NCBI GenBank assembly: GCA_964647785.1
Contig: CAZYJD010000017.1
Span: forward strand, 1 to 32,434
Source of the DNA: CAZYJD01 sp964647785
GTDB taxonomy: Bacteria > Bacteroidota > Bacteroidia > NS11-12g > UBA9320
Direction of reading: 5' to 3'
Length of the DNA: 32,434 nucleotides
The notes under the pieces are model-generated. The model was not told the origin of the DNA. It worked only from the letters and a program-made list of their open reading frames with translations, and made no database searches. Made by a program: the position numbers and the translations under genes. This document shows positions 6,805 through 15,770 of the stretch, in pieces; within the stretch, counting starts at the first letter, position 1; every line of letters begins with the position of its first letter.

Positions 6805-8202
6805 ATGAAAAATAAATACATTGACCTCATTGATCAAACCTTTGACTTCCCTCAAGAAGAGTTCGACCTTGACGATGACAGCCATCTTGAATTTCATGGA
6901 ATCCCTTTGATGGATTTGATTAAACAATATGGAACCCCCTTAAAATTCACTTACCTTCCTAAAATTACGGAGAATATTAAACGGGCAAAAACATGGTTCA
7001 ATGTAGCCATTGCAAAATCCGATTACAAAGGCAAATACCACTTTTGCTATTGCACTAAGAGCAGTCATTTCCGCTTTGTACTGGAGGAGGCCCTTAAAAA
7101 CAACATTCATATTGAAACCTCATCGGCATTCGATCTAGACATTGTTGAAACCCTCTTCAATGAAGGCAAGATCGACCAAGAGCAATACATCATATGCAAT
7201 GGATTTAAGACCGACACTTATCTGGAAAAAATATTAAATCTGATCAATCAGGGTTTTGAAAATTGTTACCCCATCCTTGATAATTTCAGGGAACTTGGGC
7301 ACCTGAACGATCACATTACCAAGCCTTTTAAAGTCGGTATCCGAATTGCTTCCGAGGAAGAACCAAAGTTTGAATTCTATACCTCCAGATTGGGCATTGG
7401 ATACCGCAATATTGTGCCTTACTACCTCGAGCACATCAAACCCCTGAAGAATGTCAAATTAAAGATGCTGCACTTCTTCATCAACACCGGTATACAGGAT
7501 ACTGCCTATTACTGGAATGAATTGCATAAGTGCCTTAGGGTGTATTGCAGGCTCAAAAAAGAATGCCCAGATCTAGATAGCCTTAACATTGGAGGAGGAT
7601 TCCCTATCAAAAGGTCACTCACCTTTGATTACGACTATGAGTATATGGCAGAAGAAATTGTTGCACAAGTAAAACAGGTATGTACCGAATTTGAGGTAGA
7701 AGAACCTGACATTTTCACAGAATTTGGTTCGTTTACCGTGGGTGAAGCCGGTGGTGTTATTTACTCCATCATTGATCAAAAGCAACAGAACGATCGTGAA
7801 AAATGGAACATGATCGACGGTTCTTTCATGACGACCCTTCCTGATGCATGGGCCATCAATCAACGATTCATCATGTTGCCAGTAAATGGCTGGAACCGAA
7901 CCTATGAGCGCATTCTACTCGGTGGATTGACCTGTGATAGCGATGATTATTACAACTCTGAACAACACATCAACGCCATTTACCTCCCCAAATACGACAC
8001 AAACGAGCCGCTTTACATTGGATTCTTCAACACAGGAGCGTATCAAGAATCGCTGGCAGGTTTTGGTGGCTTGCAGCACTGCCTCATTCCATCTCCTAAG
8101 CACATTTTAATTGACCGCGACGAAGATGGAGAAATTACCACCCGCATCTACAGCAAAGAACAGAGCTACAAAAGCATGCTAAAAATACTGGGCTACATGT
8201 AG
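6805..8202 (+). CDS. speA: PLP-dependent fold-III decarboxylase, short arginine decarboxylase-like
   Basis: A 465-residue enzyme of the alanine-racemase/ornithine-decarboxylase fold. Family marks in order: a lysine in CYCTKSSHF (about residue 85) at the position of the PLP Schiff-base lysine; LHFFINTG near 221 at the HxHxGS position; the phosphate-binding glycines NIGGGFP near 260; EFGSFTVGEAG near 305, equivalent to EPGR; the ODC-type GGLTCDSDD near 372; and FFNTGAY near 406. Bacteroidota carry short enzymes of this type annotated as arginine decarboxylase, which convert arginine to agmatine for polyamine synthesis. That substrate is inferred from family resemblance; lysine or carboxynorspermidine decarboxylases share the fold. 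The usual EPGR arginine is replaced here by FGSF. The gene is monocistronic, with two palindromic sites just upstream. Confidence 0.8.
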   Translation: MKNKYIDLIDQTFDFPQEEFDLDDDSHLEFHGIPLMDLIKQYGTPLKFTYLPKITENIKRAKTWFNVAIAKSDYKGKYHFCYCTKSSHFRFVLEEALKNNIHIETSSAFDLDIVETLFNEGKIDQEQYIICNGFKTDTYLEKILNLINQGFENCYPILDNFRELGHLNDHITKPFKVGIRIASEEEPKFEFYTSRLGIGYRNIVPYYLEHIKPLKNVKLKMLHFFINTGIQDTAYYWNELHKCLRVYCRLKKECPDLDSLNIGGGFPIKRSLTFDYDYEYMAEEIVAQVKQVCTEFEVEEPDIFTEFGSFTVGEAGGVIYSIIDQKQQNDREKWNMIDGSFMTTLPDAWAINQRFIMLPVNGWNRTYERILLGGLTCDSDDYYNSEQHINAIYLPKYDTNEPLYIGFFNTGAYQESLAGFGGLQHCLIPSPKHILIDRDEDGEITTRIYSKEQSYKSMLKILGYM

Positions 8203-8204
8203 CC

Positions 8205-8225
8205 TTAGTGTATTAGTGACACTAA
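8205..8225 (+). terminator. Possible hairpin terminator after the decarboxylase
   Basis: TTAGTGT (8205-8211) and ACACTAA (8219-8225) form a perfect 7-bp stem with a 7-base loop, two bases after the stop codon. There is no clean run of T after it, and it lies just before the -7 element of the next gene, so it could instead be regulatory. Confidence 0.3.
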
Positions 8226-8231
8226 CTTTAT

Positions 8232-8239
8232 TATCTTTG
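8232..8239 (+). promoter_or_regulatory. -7 promoter element for the lectin/CHU_C protein
   Basis: TATCTTTG matches the TAnnTTTG consensus exactly and ends eight bases before the ATG at 8248. No convincing TTG is present at -33. Confidence 0.4.
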
Positions 8240-8247
8240 AGAAACGA

Positions 8248-10311
8248 ATGCTTTTCTCAAACACTTACACCAGTGTTCTTCGGGCTTTGAGCCTTATTCT
8301 GTTTACAGCCTTGCTCATGCATGAGGTGCAAGGCCAAACAGGCTATTTTCTGAATGGCAGTGCCAACGCTTTGGGCAATGGATGTTATGCCATAACGCCC
8401 GCAGATTCATGGCAAAACGGCTCCGTTTGGTATAATAAAAAACTAAGTCTACTTGAACCTATCGACATTCAATTTAGAGCCTCGTTCGGGGGCAATGACT
8501 CTTTGGGGGCGGATGGAATGGTTCTCGTGCTGCAAACGGCAGGAAACAATGCCTTGGGAGATAATGGAGAAGGCATGGGCTTCAGTGGTTTCAATCCGGC
8601 TTTAGGCATCGAGTTCGACGTGTTTTCCAATTGGGAAAGCAACGATCCCGTTTTCGATCATATGGCCATTCTAAGCCATGGGGTGGTGAAGCACAACCGC
8701 AATGAAAATTTGGCAGGCCCCGTTCCCATTCTTGCATCCTATGGAAATGTTGAGGATGGCAAAGATCATCTCATCCGCTTTCGCTGGAACCCCACATCTC
8801 AAGTTTTGGATATTTTCTTCGATTGTGAAAGAAGGCTCAGTTTAAAGAAAGATTTGGTCAAGGATGTATTTCAGGGAATGAAGGAAGTGTATTGGGGATT
8901 TACAGGAGCGACTGGTAAATTCTACAACCAACACCTGGTTTGCTTGGATTCACTCCTTGAAAAAAACTTTTATGACACCATTTGCAGCGGAGATCAAATC
9001 CAACTGCTTGCCATTGACCAAACAAAAAAAGATTACCATTGGATTGAATCGGATGACTTGGTGCCTTTGAATTCGGTGGAGGCCATTGCCAAACCAACGC
9101 AGTCTGCCATCTTTCAACTTCGGTATATCGATGTTTGTGGTGACACCCTAAAGGAATCCTTTCACATCCATGTGCCTTCAGAACATCCGCAATTGATGAT
9201 TGACACTTTTCTATGTGCCAATGACAGCCTTCTCATTACCTACGAGGCTGATTCAGCTATTTGGTACGACAACCAAAGAGCATTGCAGCGTTGCTTTTAT
9301 GACAGCATCCAATGTGATGCAACAATCTATAGAAACGGCTGTGCCTATGAGAGTCAATTGAATATAAGGCGGATAGATGATCCAGCATTCAATTGGTCGG
9401 ACAGCAGTCTATGCCCGGGCGATAGCCTTACCATCTCGCCTCCACTGCTCCTATCAAATGCCGACACCTTTCGCTGGACTGACGGATTCCCATGGGCAAA
9501 TCGGACCATTACCGGTGGGGACACCTTTTGGTTGGTGCTTCAAAATAGCTGCGCGGAAAAATCATTCCCACTCAAAGTGCAGACCTATAGTACGGAACCT
9601 TTTGAACTGGGATCTGATACGGCAATTTGTCTGGGAAGCAGCGCCCTCATTAAACCAGATATCGCTCCTGGGGGCAGCCTGCGCTGGCAAGATGGAAGCC
9701 AGCTCGACACTTTGGTTTGGAGTGAAGCAGGGGTTGTATCAGCTGAATTAACCGATAGCAATGGTTGCGTACAGGAGGATCGGATGTTGATTTCCTTTAT
9801 TGAGGATGGGAAGCTCCCAAAATTTGAGAACATGGAACTTTGCAAAGGGGAAGAACGTCTCTTGAGCATCCCATTGCCACATCCGGAAGGCCGCATCCTG
9901 ATCAATGGAGAAAATGCCATTAACGGATATCAGCTGAAAAATTTTCAGGGCCCATTAAAAATATTTTATCAAGGAATTTGCAAGGCAGATAGTGCAGAAA
10001 TATTAGTACGAACCATTGATTGTCATTGTCGCTTCAGCTTTCCAAATGCCTTTACACCAGATCAAAACGGCCTGAATGAACGTTTCCGTCCGGTGATTCA
10101 ATGTGAATGGAGCCTTTTTCATCTGACCATATATAATCGTTGGGGAGAAAAGATCTACGAAACGAGCGACCCGATCAATGGTTGGGATGGACAATACAAA
10201 CATGAGCCGGCCCCTTCCGGCATCTACTTATTTGTTGCAGAATATCAAGGAAAAACGAATCTGGGCTCAGAAACTTCACGTCAATCGGGCTTGTTCCACC
10301 TCATGCGTTAA
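8248..10311 (+). CDS. Secreted L-type lectin-domain protein with T9SS CHU_C C-terminal domain
   Basis: A 687-residue exported protein with a signal peptide ending near VQGQ (about residue 30). Residues about 32-230 look like a legume-type (L-type) lectin fold: SWQNGSVWYNKK, ADGMVLVLQTAG, LGIEFDVFSNWES and FRWNPTSQVLDIFFD are the expected strand and calcium/sugar-loop signatures. A cysteine-containing repeat region (about 235-590) with several Ig-like modules follows, each marked by phrases such as DTAICLGSS or SSLCPGDS. The last 85 residues (FPNAFTPDQNG, YNRWGEKIYE, GWDGQY, PSGIYLFV) are the gliding-associated CHU_C/type B sorting domain that sends proteins through T9SS. A sugar-binding adhesin or surface protein is the likely role. 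Its stop codon overlaps the convergent neighbour's stop by four bases. Confidence 0.85.
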   Translation: MLFSNTYTSVLRALSLILFTALLMHEVQGQTGYFLNGSANALGNGCYAITPADSWQNGSVWYNKKLSLLEPIDIQFRASFGGNDSLGADGMVLVLQTAGNNALGDNGEGMGFSGFNPALGIEFDVFSNWESNDPVFDHMAILSHGVVKHNRNENLAGPVPILASYGNVEDGKDHLIRFRWNPTSQVLDIFFDCERRLSLKKDLVKDVFQGMKEVYWGFTGATGKFYNQHLVCLDSLLEKNFYDTICSGDQIQLLAIDQTKKDYHWIESDDLVPLNSVEAIAKPTQSAIFQLRYIDVCGDTLKESFHIHVPSEHPQLMIDTFLCANDSLLITYEADSAIWYDNQRALQRCFYDSIQCDATIYRNGCAYESQLNIRRIDDPAFNWSDSSLCPGDSLTISPPLLLSNADTFRWTDGFPWANRTITGGDTFWLVLQNSCAEKSFPLKVQTYSTEPFELGSDTAICLGSSALIKPDIAPGGSLRWQDGSQLDTLVWSEAGVVSAELTDSNGCVQEDRMLISFIEDGKLPKFENMELCKGEERLLSIPLPHPEGRILINGENAINGYQLKNFQGPLKIFYQGICKADSAEILVRTIDCHCRFSFPNAFTPDQNGLNERFRPVIQCEWSLFHLTIYNRWGEKIYETSDPINGWDGQYKHEPAPSGIYLFVAEYQGKTNLGSETSRQSGLFHLMR

Positions 10312-11243
10312 AGTTGGTCGTCATAGGAAATAGCTGTATCGGCATCATCTCCGAGCAACAGGAGCATTTCGCCGAATATTTCTTTCAGTGATTCATCCTC
10401 ATTACCACCCTTAGCATTGCACAAATTGCGTAACACCCGCTTCACGATATCAACATTGCTGCAAAAACCAAAGTGCTTTTCCTCTGGCTTAATATTCATT
10501 TGTTGAAGGAAGGCTGCAACATGTGCTCGATTGAATACCGCTCCTTTGTTAAACGCGTTGATATAGAAGAAAACATCTCGCTCCCCACCTTGTGGCTCCA
10601 AAGCTGAAGGATCGTTATACTGGTCAGGTGCAGGTTCTTCTGCATCACTCATATAACCCAATATAAAATGACGCGGCAAATTAACCCCGTAAACAGGGAT
10701 ATTCAGTCGTTGTGCAACCATGCTGTAAATGATCCCGAGTGAAATTGGGTTGCCCAACTTGTTTTGCAATACCTTACTTAAGTAACTATTGGAAGCCTGA
10801 TAATAGTCTTCATTATTCCCCTTAAAATGATGTACCTCAAAAAAAATATGGTTGAGAATTTTAACTTTTTCGAAAGAGGTAAGATCATAGTGCATTTCAA
10901 GCCAAACATCCAGTTTAATGCGATCAATTTGGTTTTCAATTTCCTGGCGTTCAATATCGGGGTAACGCAATTGATCAATGATGATCATTGCTGCCAGCAA
11001 ATCGTCTTGTTGACTGTTTTGCCATGCCTTTAGTTTCTCGAGTGCTTTCTGCCTTCTCAAACCTCCTAAAAGTTCCTGAGTACGCATGATCACCAATGGT
11101 TCGTTTGATTCGTACAAGCATTCTTCCAATCTTGGAATGGCCTCTTCACCAAGTTTTAAAAATTGTTGCCGAATTTGCTGATAAACCTGTTCATCGGGAT
11201 CATCGAGCAAGCTGAGCAGTGCAGTGATCGAACCGGCCTCCAT
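10308..11243 (-). CDS. SirB1-type transglutaminase-like protein with N-terminal HEAT-like repeats
   Basis: A 311-residue cytoplasmic protein. Residues about 1-75 form helical HEAT-like repeats (EEAIPRLEECLYESNEPLVI). From about 115 the SirB1/Transglut_core2 signature begins: LNHIFFEVHHFKGN, then GNPISLGIIYSMVAQRLN and VYGVNLPRHFILGY. The family is widespread but its biochemical function is not settled, and the transglutaminase-like active site is often incomplete. The ATG at 11243 shares its last base with the topA stop codon (TGATG), so the gene is translationally coupled to topA. Its own stop codon overlaps that of the convergent lectin gene, so the transcript must end inside a coding region on the other strand. 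Confidence 0.82.
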   Translation of the reverse strand: MEAGSITALLSLLDDPDEQVYQQIRQQFLKLGEEAIPRLEECLYESNEPLVIMRTQELLGGLRRQKALEKLKAWQNSQQDDLLAAMIIIDQLRYPDIERQEIENQIDRIKLDVWLEMHYDLTSFEKVKILNHIFFEVHHFKGNNEDYYQASNSYLSKVLQNKLGNPISLGIIYSMVAQRLNIPVYGVNLPRHFILGYMSDAEEPAPDQYNDPSALEPQGGERDVFFYINAFNKGAVFNRAHVAAFLQQMNIKPEEKHFGFCSNVDIVKRVLRNLCNAKGGNEDESLKEIFGEMLLLLGDDADTAISYDDQL

Positions 11244-13564
11244 CAGCTTTTTTTACGGCCCCCTTTGGCCCCCTTCTTTTTGGGTGCTGATTTCTGTTCT
11301 TCAATGAGCTTCATGCAGTCTTCGAGACTAAGGGCGGATGCATCCTGATTTTTCGGGATGCGATAGTTCTTCTTTTTATAGTGAATATAGGGGCCCCAGC
11401 GACCATTGAGCACTTCCAAATCCGGCTCACCATCGAAAGTCTTGATCATCCTGTTGGCATCTCGTTCACGCTTTGCGAGAATGAGTTCAATGGCTCTATC
11501 CGAATTAATGCTCATCGGATCATCCTCCTTCTCGAGGGAATAGAATTTACCCTGATGCTTCACGTAGGGACCAAAACGACCAATGTTCACTTGCATTTCG
11601 GCATCTTCAAACTGGCCAATGGTTCTGGGTAATTTAAAGAGTTCAAGTGCTTCTTCAAGCGTAATGGTTTCAATGGTTTGGTGCTTCAACAAGCTTGCGA
11701 AGGCTGGTTTTTCCTCCTCATCGGCCTCTCCAATTTGTATCATGGGACCAAAGCGACCGATGCGAGCAACCACTTTCCTCCCACTAATCGGGTCAACGCC
11801 CAACTCTCTCTCACCAGTTACGCGACCTTTGATATCCATGCTTTTATCCACCTCTTTATGAAAAGGATGATAGAAGCTATCGATCATGTCATTCCACTTT
11901 TTTTGCCCTTGAGCAATGTCATCGAACTCCTTTTCTACAGAGGCGGTGAAACCATAGTCCATGATATTTGAAAAATGTTCAACCAGGAAGTCTGTTACCA
12001 CTTTCCCTATATCGGTTGGAAACAATTTATTTTTTTCGGCACCGGTAATCTCAGATTTTCTTTCATGCTCTATTTCACCGTTTTGCAGGGTAAATTCCGT
12101 AAAAAGGCGCTCCATTCCTTCTCGCCCGGTTTTCTCTACATAACCGCGCTTTTGGATGGTGGAAATGGTTGGTGCATAAGTGGAAGGACGTCCGATACCC
12201 AGTTCTTCCAATTTCTTAACCAAGCTGGCTTCTGTATATCGGGCAGGCGGACGGCTGAACCGTTGAGTAGCGCGAATGAAGTTGTTCTGCAGATCATCAC
12301 CGCTGTTCATGGCGGGCAACAACCCACCGTCTTCCTCTTCATCGTCTTCGTCTTTTCCTTCGAGATACACTTTCAAGAAGCCATCAAATTTCATCACTTC
12401 ACCTTTCGCCCGAAACTGCATAGGGTTGGTACTGATTTCAATATCAACCTCCGTTTTCTCAAAACGGGCTTCACTCATTTGGCTGGCAATGCTTCTCTTC
12501 CAAATCAGTTCATAAAGGCGCTGCTGTGCGGGATCGTCCCCTGCATTTCGCAATGAAAAATTGGTGGGACGGATGGCTTCGTGCGCTTCTTGGGCTGAAG
12601 TATTTTTATTGGCAAACTGCCTGGTTTGAGAATACGCTTCACCGAACTGGTCAATGATCACCTCCTTTGAGCTTTCGATGGCAAACTGACTCAAATTGGT
12701 GCTATCCGTACGCATGTAAGTGATATGCCCAGCTTCGTAAAGTCTCTGTGCAAGTTGCATGGTGCGGGTAACACCAAAACCAAGTTTTCGGCTGGCCTCT
12801 TGCTGCAAGGTACTGGTTGTAAACGGGGGTGCAGGTCTTCTGGTGGAAGGCTTGGTTTCAATCTGACCAACTGTGTAGGATGCATTGATGCAGGTTTTCA
12901 GGAAGTCTTCTGCTTCCTTACTCTCGGCAAAGCGCTGACTGAGTTCGGCACTGAAAGCTTTTCCGGAAGCAACAAATTCTCCTACTATCCTGAAGTAACT
13001 TTCAGGTGTAAAATCTGTAATCTCTCGTTCCCTTTCAACGATCAGGCGCACTGCAACGGATTGTACCCTTCCCGCGGAGAGTGAAGGCTTCACTTTTCGC
13101 CACAATACCGGTGACAGTTCAAAACCAACCAAACGATCTAGTACCCTTCTTGCTTGTTGTGCATCCACCAGATCGTAATCAATGCCCCTTGGGTTATCGA
13201 TTGCCTTGATGATGGCGGTTTTGGTGATTTCATTGAAAACAATGCGTCGGGTTTTATCCTTATTCAAATCAAGCACTTCATACAAGTGCCAGCTGATGGC
13301 TTCTCCCTCACGGTCTTCATCACTTGCCAACCAAACCAGTTCGGCACCTTTGGCAAGTTTCTTAAGTTCACTCACCAACTGCTTCTTGTCCGAGGCTACC
13401 TCATATTTGGGCAGGAAGCCCTTATCTTTATCAATGGCATCATCGCCTTTGGCAAGGTCGCGTATGTGACCGAAGCAAGACTTCACCTGGAAGTCGGGGC
13501 CCAATATTTTTTCAATGGTTTTTGCTTTGGCAGGCGACTCGACTATGACCAGGTTTTTCGGCAT
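11243..13564 (-). CDS. topA: DNA topoisomerase I (type IA)
   Basis: Relaxes negative supercoils by transient single-strand cleavage. The 773-residue protein has a Toprim domain (LVIVESPAKAKTI with Glu9, and SDEDREGEAI with Asp82/Asp84), the NEITKTAI region at 111-118, and the nucleophile Tyr283 in GHITYMRTDSTN. The C-terminal third carries repeats of the GRFGP type (RIGRFGPMIQIG, NIGRFGPYVKH, NGRWGPYIHY) instead of zinc fingers, ending in a lysine-rich DNA-binding tail (KKKGAKGGRKKS). Loss of the zinc-finger cysteines is normal for Bacteroidota. It follows the M43 protease stop codon by two bases and overlaps the SirB1-like gene by one base, so all three may share a transcript. Confidence 0.97.
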   Translation of the reverse strand: MPKNLVIVESPAKAKTIEKILGPDFQVKSCFGHIRDLAKGDDAIDKDKGFLPKYEVASDKKQLVSELKKLAKGAELVWLASDEDREGEAISWHLYEVLDLNKDKTRRIVFNEITKTAIIKAIDNPRGIDYDLVDAQQARRVLDRLVGFELSPVLWRKVKPSLSAGRVQSVAVRLIVEREREITDFTPESYFRIVGEFVASGKAFSAELSQRFAESKEAEDFLKTCINASYTVGQIETKPSTRRPAPPFTTSTLQQEASRKLGFGVTRTMQLAQRLYEAGHITYMRTDSTNLSQFAIESSKEVIIDQFGEAYSQTRQFANKNTSAQEAHEAIRPTNFSLRNAGDDPAQQRLYELIWKRSIASQMSEARFEKTEVDIEISTNPMQFRAKGEVMKFDGFLKVYLEGKDEDDEEEDGGLLPAMNSGDDLQNNFIRATQRFSRPPARYTEASLVKKLEELGIGRPSTYAPTISTIQKRGYVEKTGREGMERLFTEFTLQNGEIEHERKSEITGAEKNKLFPTDIGKVVTDFLVEHFSNIMDYGFTASVEKEFDDIAQGQKKWNDMIDSFYHPFHKEVDKSMDIKGRVTGERELGVDPISGRKVVARIGRFGPMIQIGEADEEEKPAFASLLKHQTIETITLEEALELFKLPRTIGQFEDAEMQVNIGRFGPYVKHQGKFYSLEKEDDPMSINSDRAIELILAKRERDANRMIKTFDGEPDLEVLNGRWGPYIHYKKKNYRIPKNQDASALSLEDCMKLIEEQKSAPKKKGAKGGRKKS

Positions 13565-13566
13565 TT

Positions 13567-15684
13567 TTAATGGATGATTAACTTTTTAACTTGTTGCTGT
13601 CCTTCAGTTTTCAGCGCTACAAAGTAAAGGCCTTTGGGCAAACCCTTCAAAAAGAATTGGTGTTCACCTGTTCCGAGCTCCTGTTGAGTGAACACCTGCT
13701 GAACCATTCGCCCGCTGACATCATGCACTTCAGCCGACAACATTGCCACTTGATCTATTTCAAGAACTAGCCTGCTACCTTCTTCTCCTGCAGGATTTGG
13801 CGCAAGCCCCCAACGCATACCCGGCAGATTTAATGCTGGGGTATTCAAGGCAAACTGGTCGATATTGATGTTATCCAGATAAACACTATTGCCTTGACGA
13901 CTCATTACTTCAAAACGTATCCACAGATTTTCCGAATCACGGTAAGCCGATAGGTCAAGCGATTGCTCCACCCAATCTGCCGACGATGAAGGGAACCAAT
14001 TGGGTGATGGTGTTGGATCGCTCGCAAGCCCTCTGGCCGCATTGTAACTATTGAGCACCCTCCAAGTTTCACCACAATTGGTGGAAACGCCCACAATCAA
14101 TATCTCAGATGCTTCTGAAACCCTTTGGCGATAAGCCGTTGCGAAGAACAATTTCGGGTTGAGATTCTTGTATCGTTTTAAATTTACCGGTGGTAAATAC
14201 ATCATATAGCGCTGTGCATTGGTGGTATTCTCATTGATGAATACTTCTGCCGAACGACTGCCTGATAGGCTCACACCTGGATTAATTTTCCATCCATATA
14301 TACCATCATTCTCCAAACGATAGCCAAGGGCTTTATAGTCATCGTTATCAAACCCTTCAGTAAATGGTGCTTCAAAACCAGAAACAGTAGGCAGTACGGT
14401 GATAAAAGCATCACGACTGGCAGAGCTGCTGCCGGAAGCATTGCTGGCTTTGAGACTAACCTTGTAAACGCCGGCGGTATTGTAAGTAACTTCTGGTTCA
14501 GCAAAGGTGCTGAAACTAGGGCTGCCACCCTCAAAGGTCCATTCGTATTCACTCACTGCCCCGTTGTAAGACCAATCATCAAATGAGATGGACTGTCCTG
14601 CACAAATGATGCGATCATCAGAGGTGAAAAAATCTGCCACTGGTGCACAAAGCGGGTCGGTATTCATTCCAGTGGCGGTGGCCGTAGCCTGACTTACATT
14701 GGAAGCTCTGTAACGGTTATCCGTGAGCACGCCAGTCATGATTGCTTTCTGGCCCTCAGTGAACATATTCTGACAACTTCCATTGGCATAATCCATGTAA
14801 TTCTCCACCTGATCGAGTTGGTTGGGAGAATCGTTGCTACAGGTATTGGCGTTGGTGTTGCAGCCAAAACTCGGTTCAGCCACCGGAGGGGTGTCACACA
14901 CACGGTCGCCTGAGGTGTTGCAATTTGATCCACATCCGTTTTGGAAAGGATGCAGCAAACCCAACCAATGCCCAACTTCATGGGTCAGCACCCTGCCTGC
15001 GCGACCAAGATTGCTGGTCCCGATGGATCCCACATAATCAGAAAGCATAACAATGCCATCGACCGAACTATTGGTAGAGTAAGGTAAGGTGGCATAACCC
15101 AATACTCTCCCCCCTTCACTGGCACCTCTGCTAATGTCTTTCACCACCCAAATATTCAAGTATTTGCGGTAATCCCATCGCGTACCAGGGATGCTCTTCA
15201 CCTGATCATCGCCACCATCGGTAAGAGGAGAATAAATCCGGTTGATGCCATCGGTACAATTGCCATTGGGATCTTTGCGCGCCAGGCGAAACTCGATTTC
15301 GCAATCAGCAGCAACACCTTGAAAAATGCTACGGGTTTTTGTGCGATCTGCATTCAACCGACGGAAATCCTCATTGAGGCTACGCATCTGATCCATTATT
15401 TGTTCCTTGCTGATATTTTCTGCCCCATAGGTATGAATGACATGAAACACCACGGGGATGATGAATCGTGGAGCAGCTTTGTATTGCTTTTCAACACGGT
15501 AATATTGCTCACCCCAGCGAGCGGCATCTTCATAAAATTTGGCCTCTGAGGCTTCATATTCCGGATGCTCTTGTAGAATTTGGTCTTTGTATTCATCCGT
15601 GTGACAAGGGATGATTTGCTGTGCCTGAAGACGCAAAAGGTTTCCTAAACCTAAAAGAATCAATAAAGTAAAAGTATGTTTCAT
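13567..15684 (-). CDS. Secreted M43 metalloprotease with PKD domain and T9SS type A sorting domain
   Basis: A 705-residue extracellular zinc protease of the pappalysin/cytophagalysin family. A signal peptide (to about residue 21) is followed by a propeptide. The catalytic domain has HEVGHWLGLLH at 235-245, with the Glu and three His, and a Met-turn NYMDYANGSC further on; many cysteines (GCGSNCN, DRVCDTPP, FGCN) are typical of M43B. A PKD domain (about 350-435) precedes a cleaved-adhesin/MAM-like domain (about 440-610, FTEGFDN and YGWKINPG). A T9SS type A sorting domain (WGLAPNPAGE to QQVKKLIIH) ends the protein. Substrate unknown; extracellular protein degradation is inferred. Unusually, topA starts only two bases after its stop. 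Confidence 0.93.
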   Translation of the reverse strand: MKHTFTLLILLGLGNLLRLQAQQIIPCHTDEYKDQILQEHPEYEASEAKFYEDAARWGEQYYRVEKQYKAAPRFIIPVVFHVIHTYGAENISKEQIMDQMRSLNEDFRRLNADRTKTRSIFQGVAADCEIEFRLARKDPNGNCTDGINRIYSPLTDGGDDQVKSIPGTRWDYRKYLNIWVVKDISRGASEGGRVLGYATLPYSTNSSVDGIVMLSDYVGSIGTSNLGRAGRVLTHEVGHWLGLLHPFQNGCGSNCNTSGDRVCDTPPVAEPSFGCNTNANTCSNDSPNQLDQVENYMDYANGSCQNMFTEGQKAIMTGVLTDNRYRASNVSQATATATGMNTDPLCAPVADFFTSDDRIICAGQSISFDDWSYNGAVSEYEWTFEGGSPSFSTFAEPEVTYNTAGVYKVSLKASNASGSSSASRDAFITVLPTVSGFEAPFTEGFDNDDYKALGYRLENDGIYGWKINPGVSLSGSRSAEVFINENTTNAQRYMMYLPPVNLKRYKNLNPKLFFATAYRQRVSEASEILIVGVSTNCGETWRVLNSYNAARGLASDPTPSPNWFPSSSADWVEQSLDLSAYRDSENLWIRFEVMSRQGNSVYLDNINIDQFALNTPALNLPGMRWGLAPNPAGEEGSRLVLEIDQVAMLSAEVHDVSGRMVQQVFTQQELGTGEHQFFLKGLPKGLYFVALKTEGQQQVKKLIIH

Positions 15685-15756
15685 TCAAAAAGTGGAATAT
15701 TCAATTCACAAAAATGTGCAAACAAGCTGAAAATTTGAGACCTTCATCAAGAATAT

Positions 15757-15770
15757 AACACAAAAGTGTT
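15757..15770 (-). terminator. Possible short terminator hairpin after the symporter gene
   Basis: AACAC (15757-15761) and GTGTT (15766-15770) form a 5-bp stem with a four-base loop, overlapping the last base of the symporter stop codon. The stem is short, so it is weakly supported, but it lies in the 85-base gap before the next co-directional gene. Confidence 0.2.
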
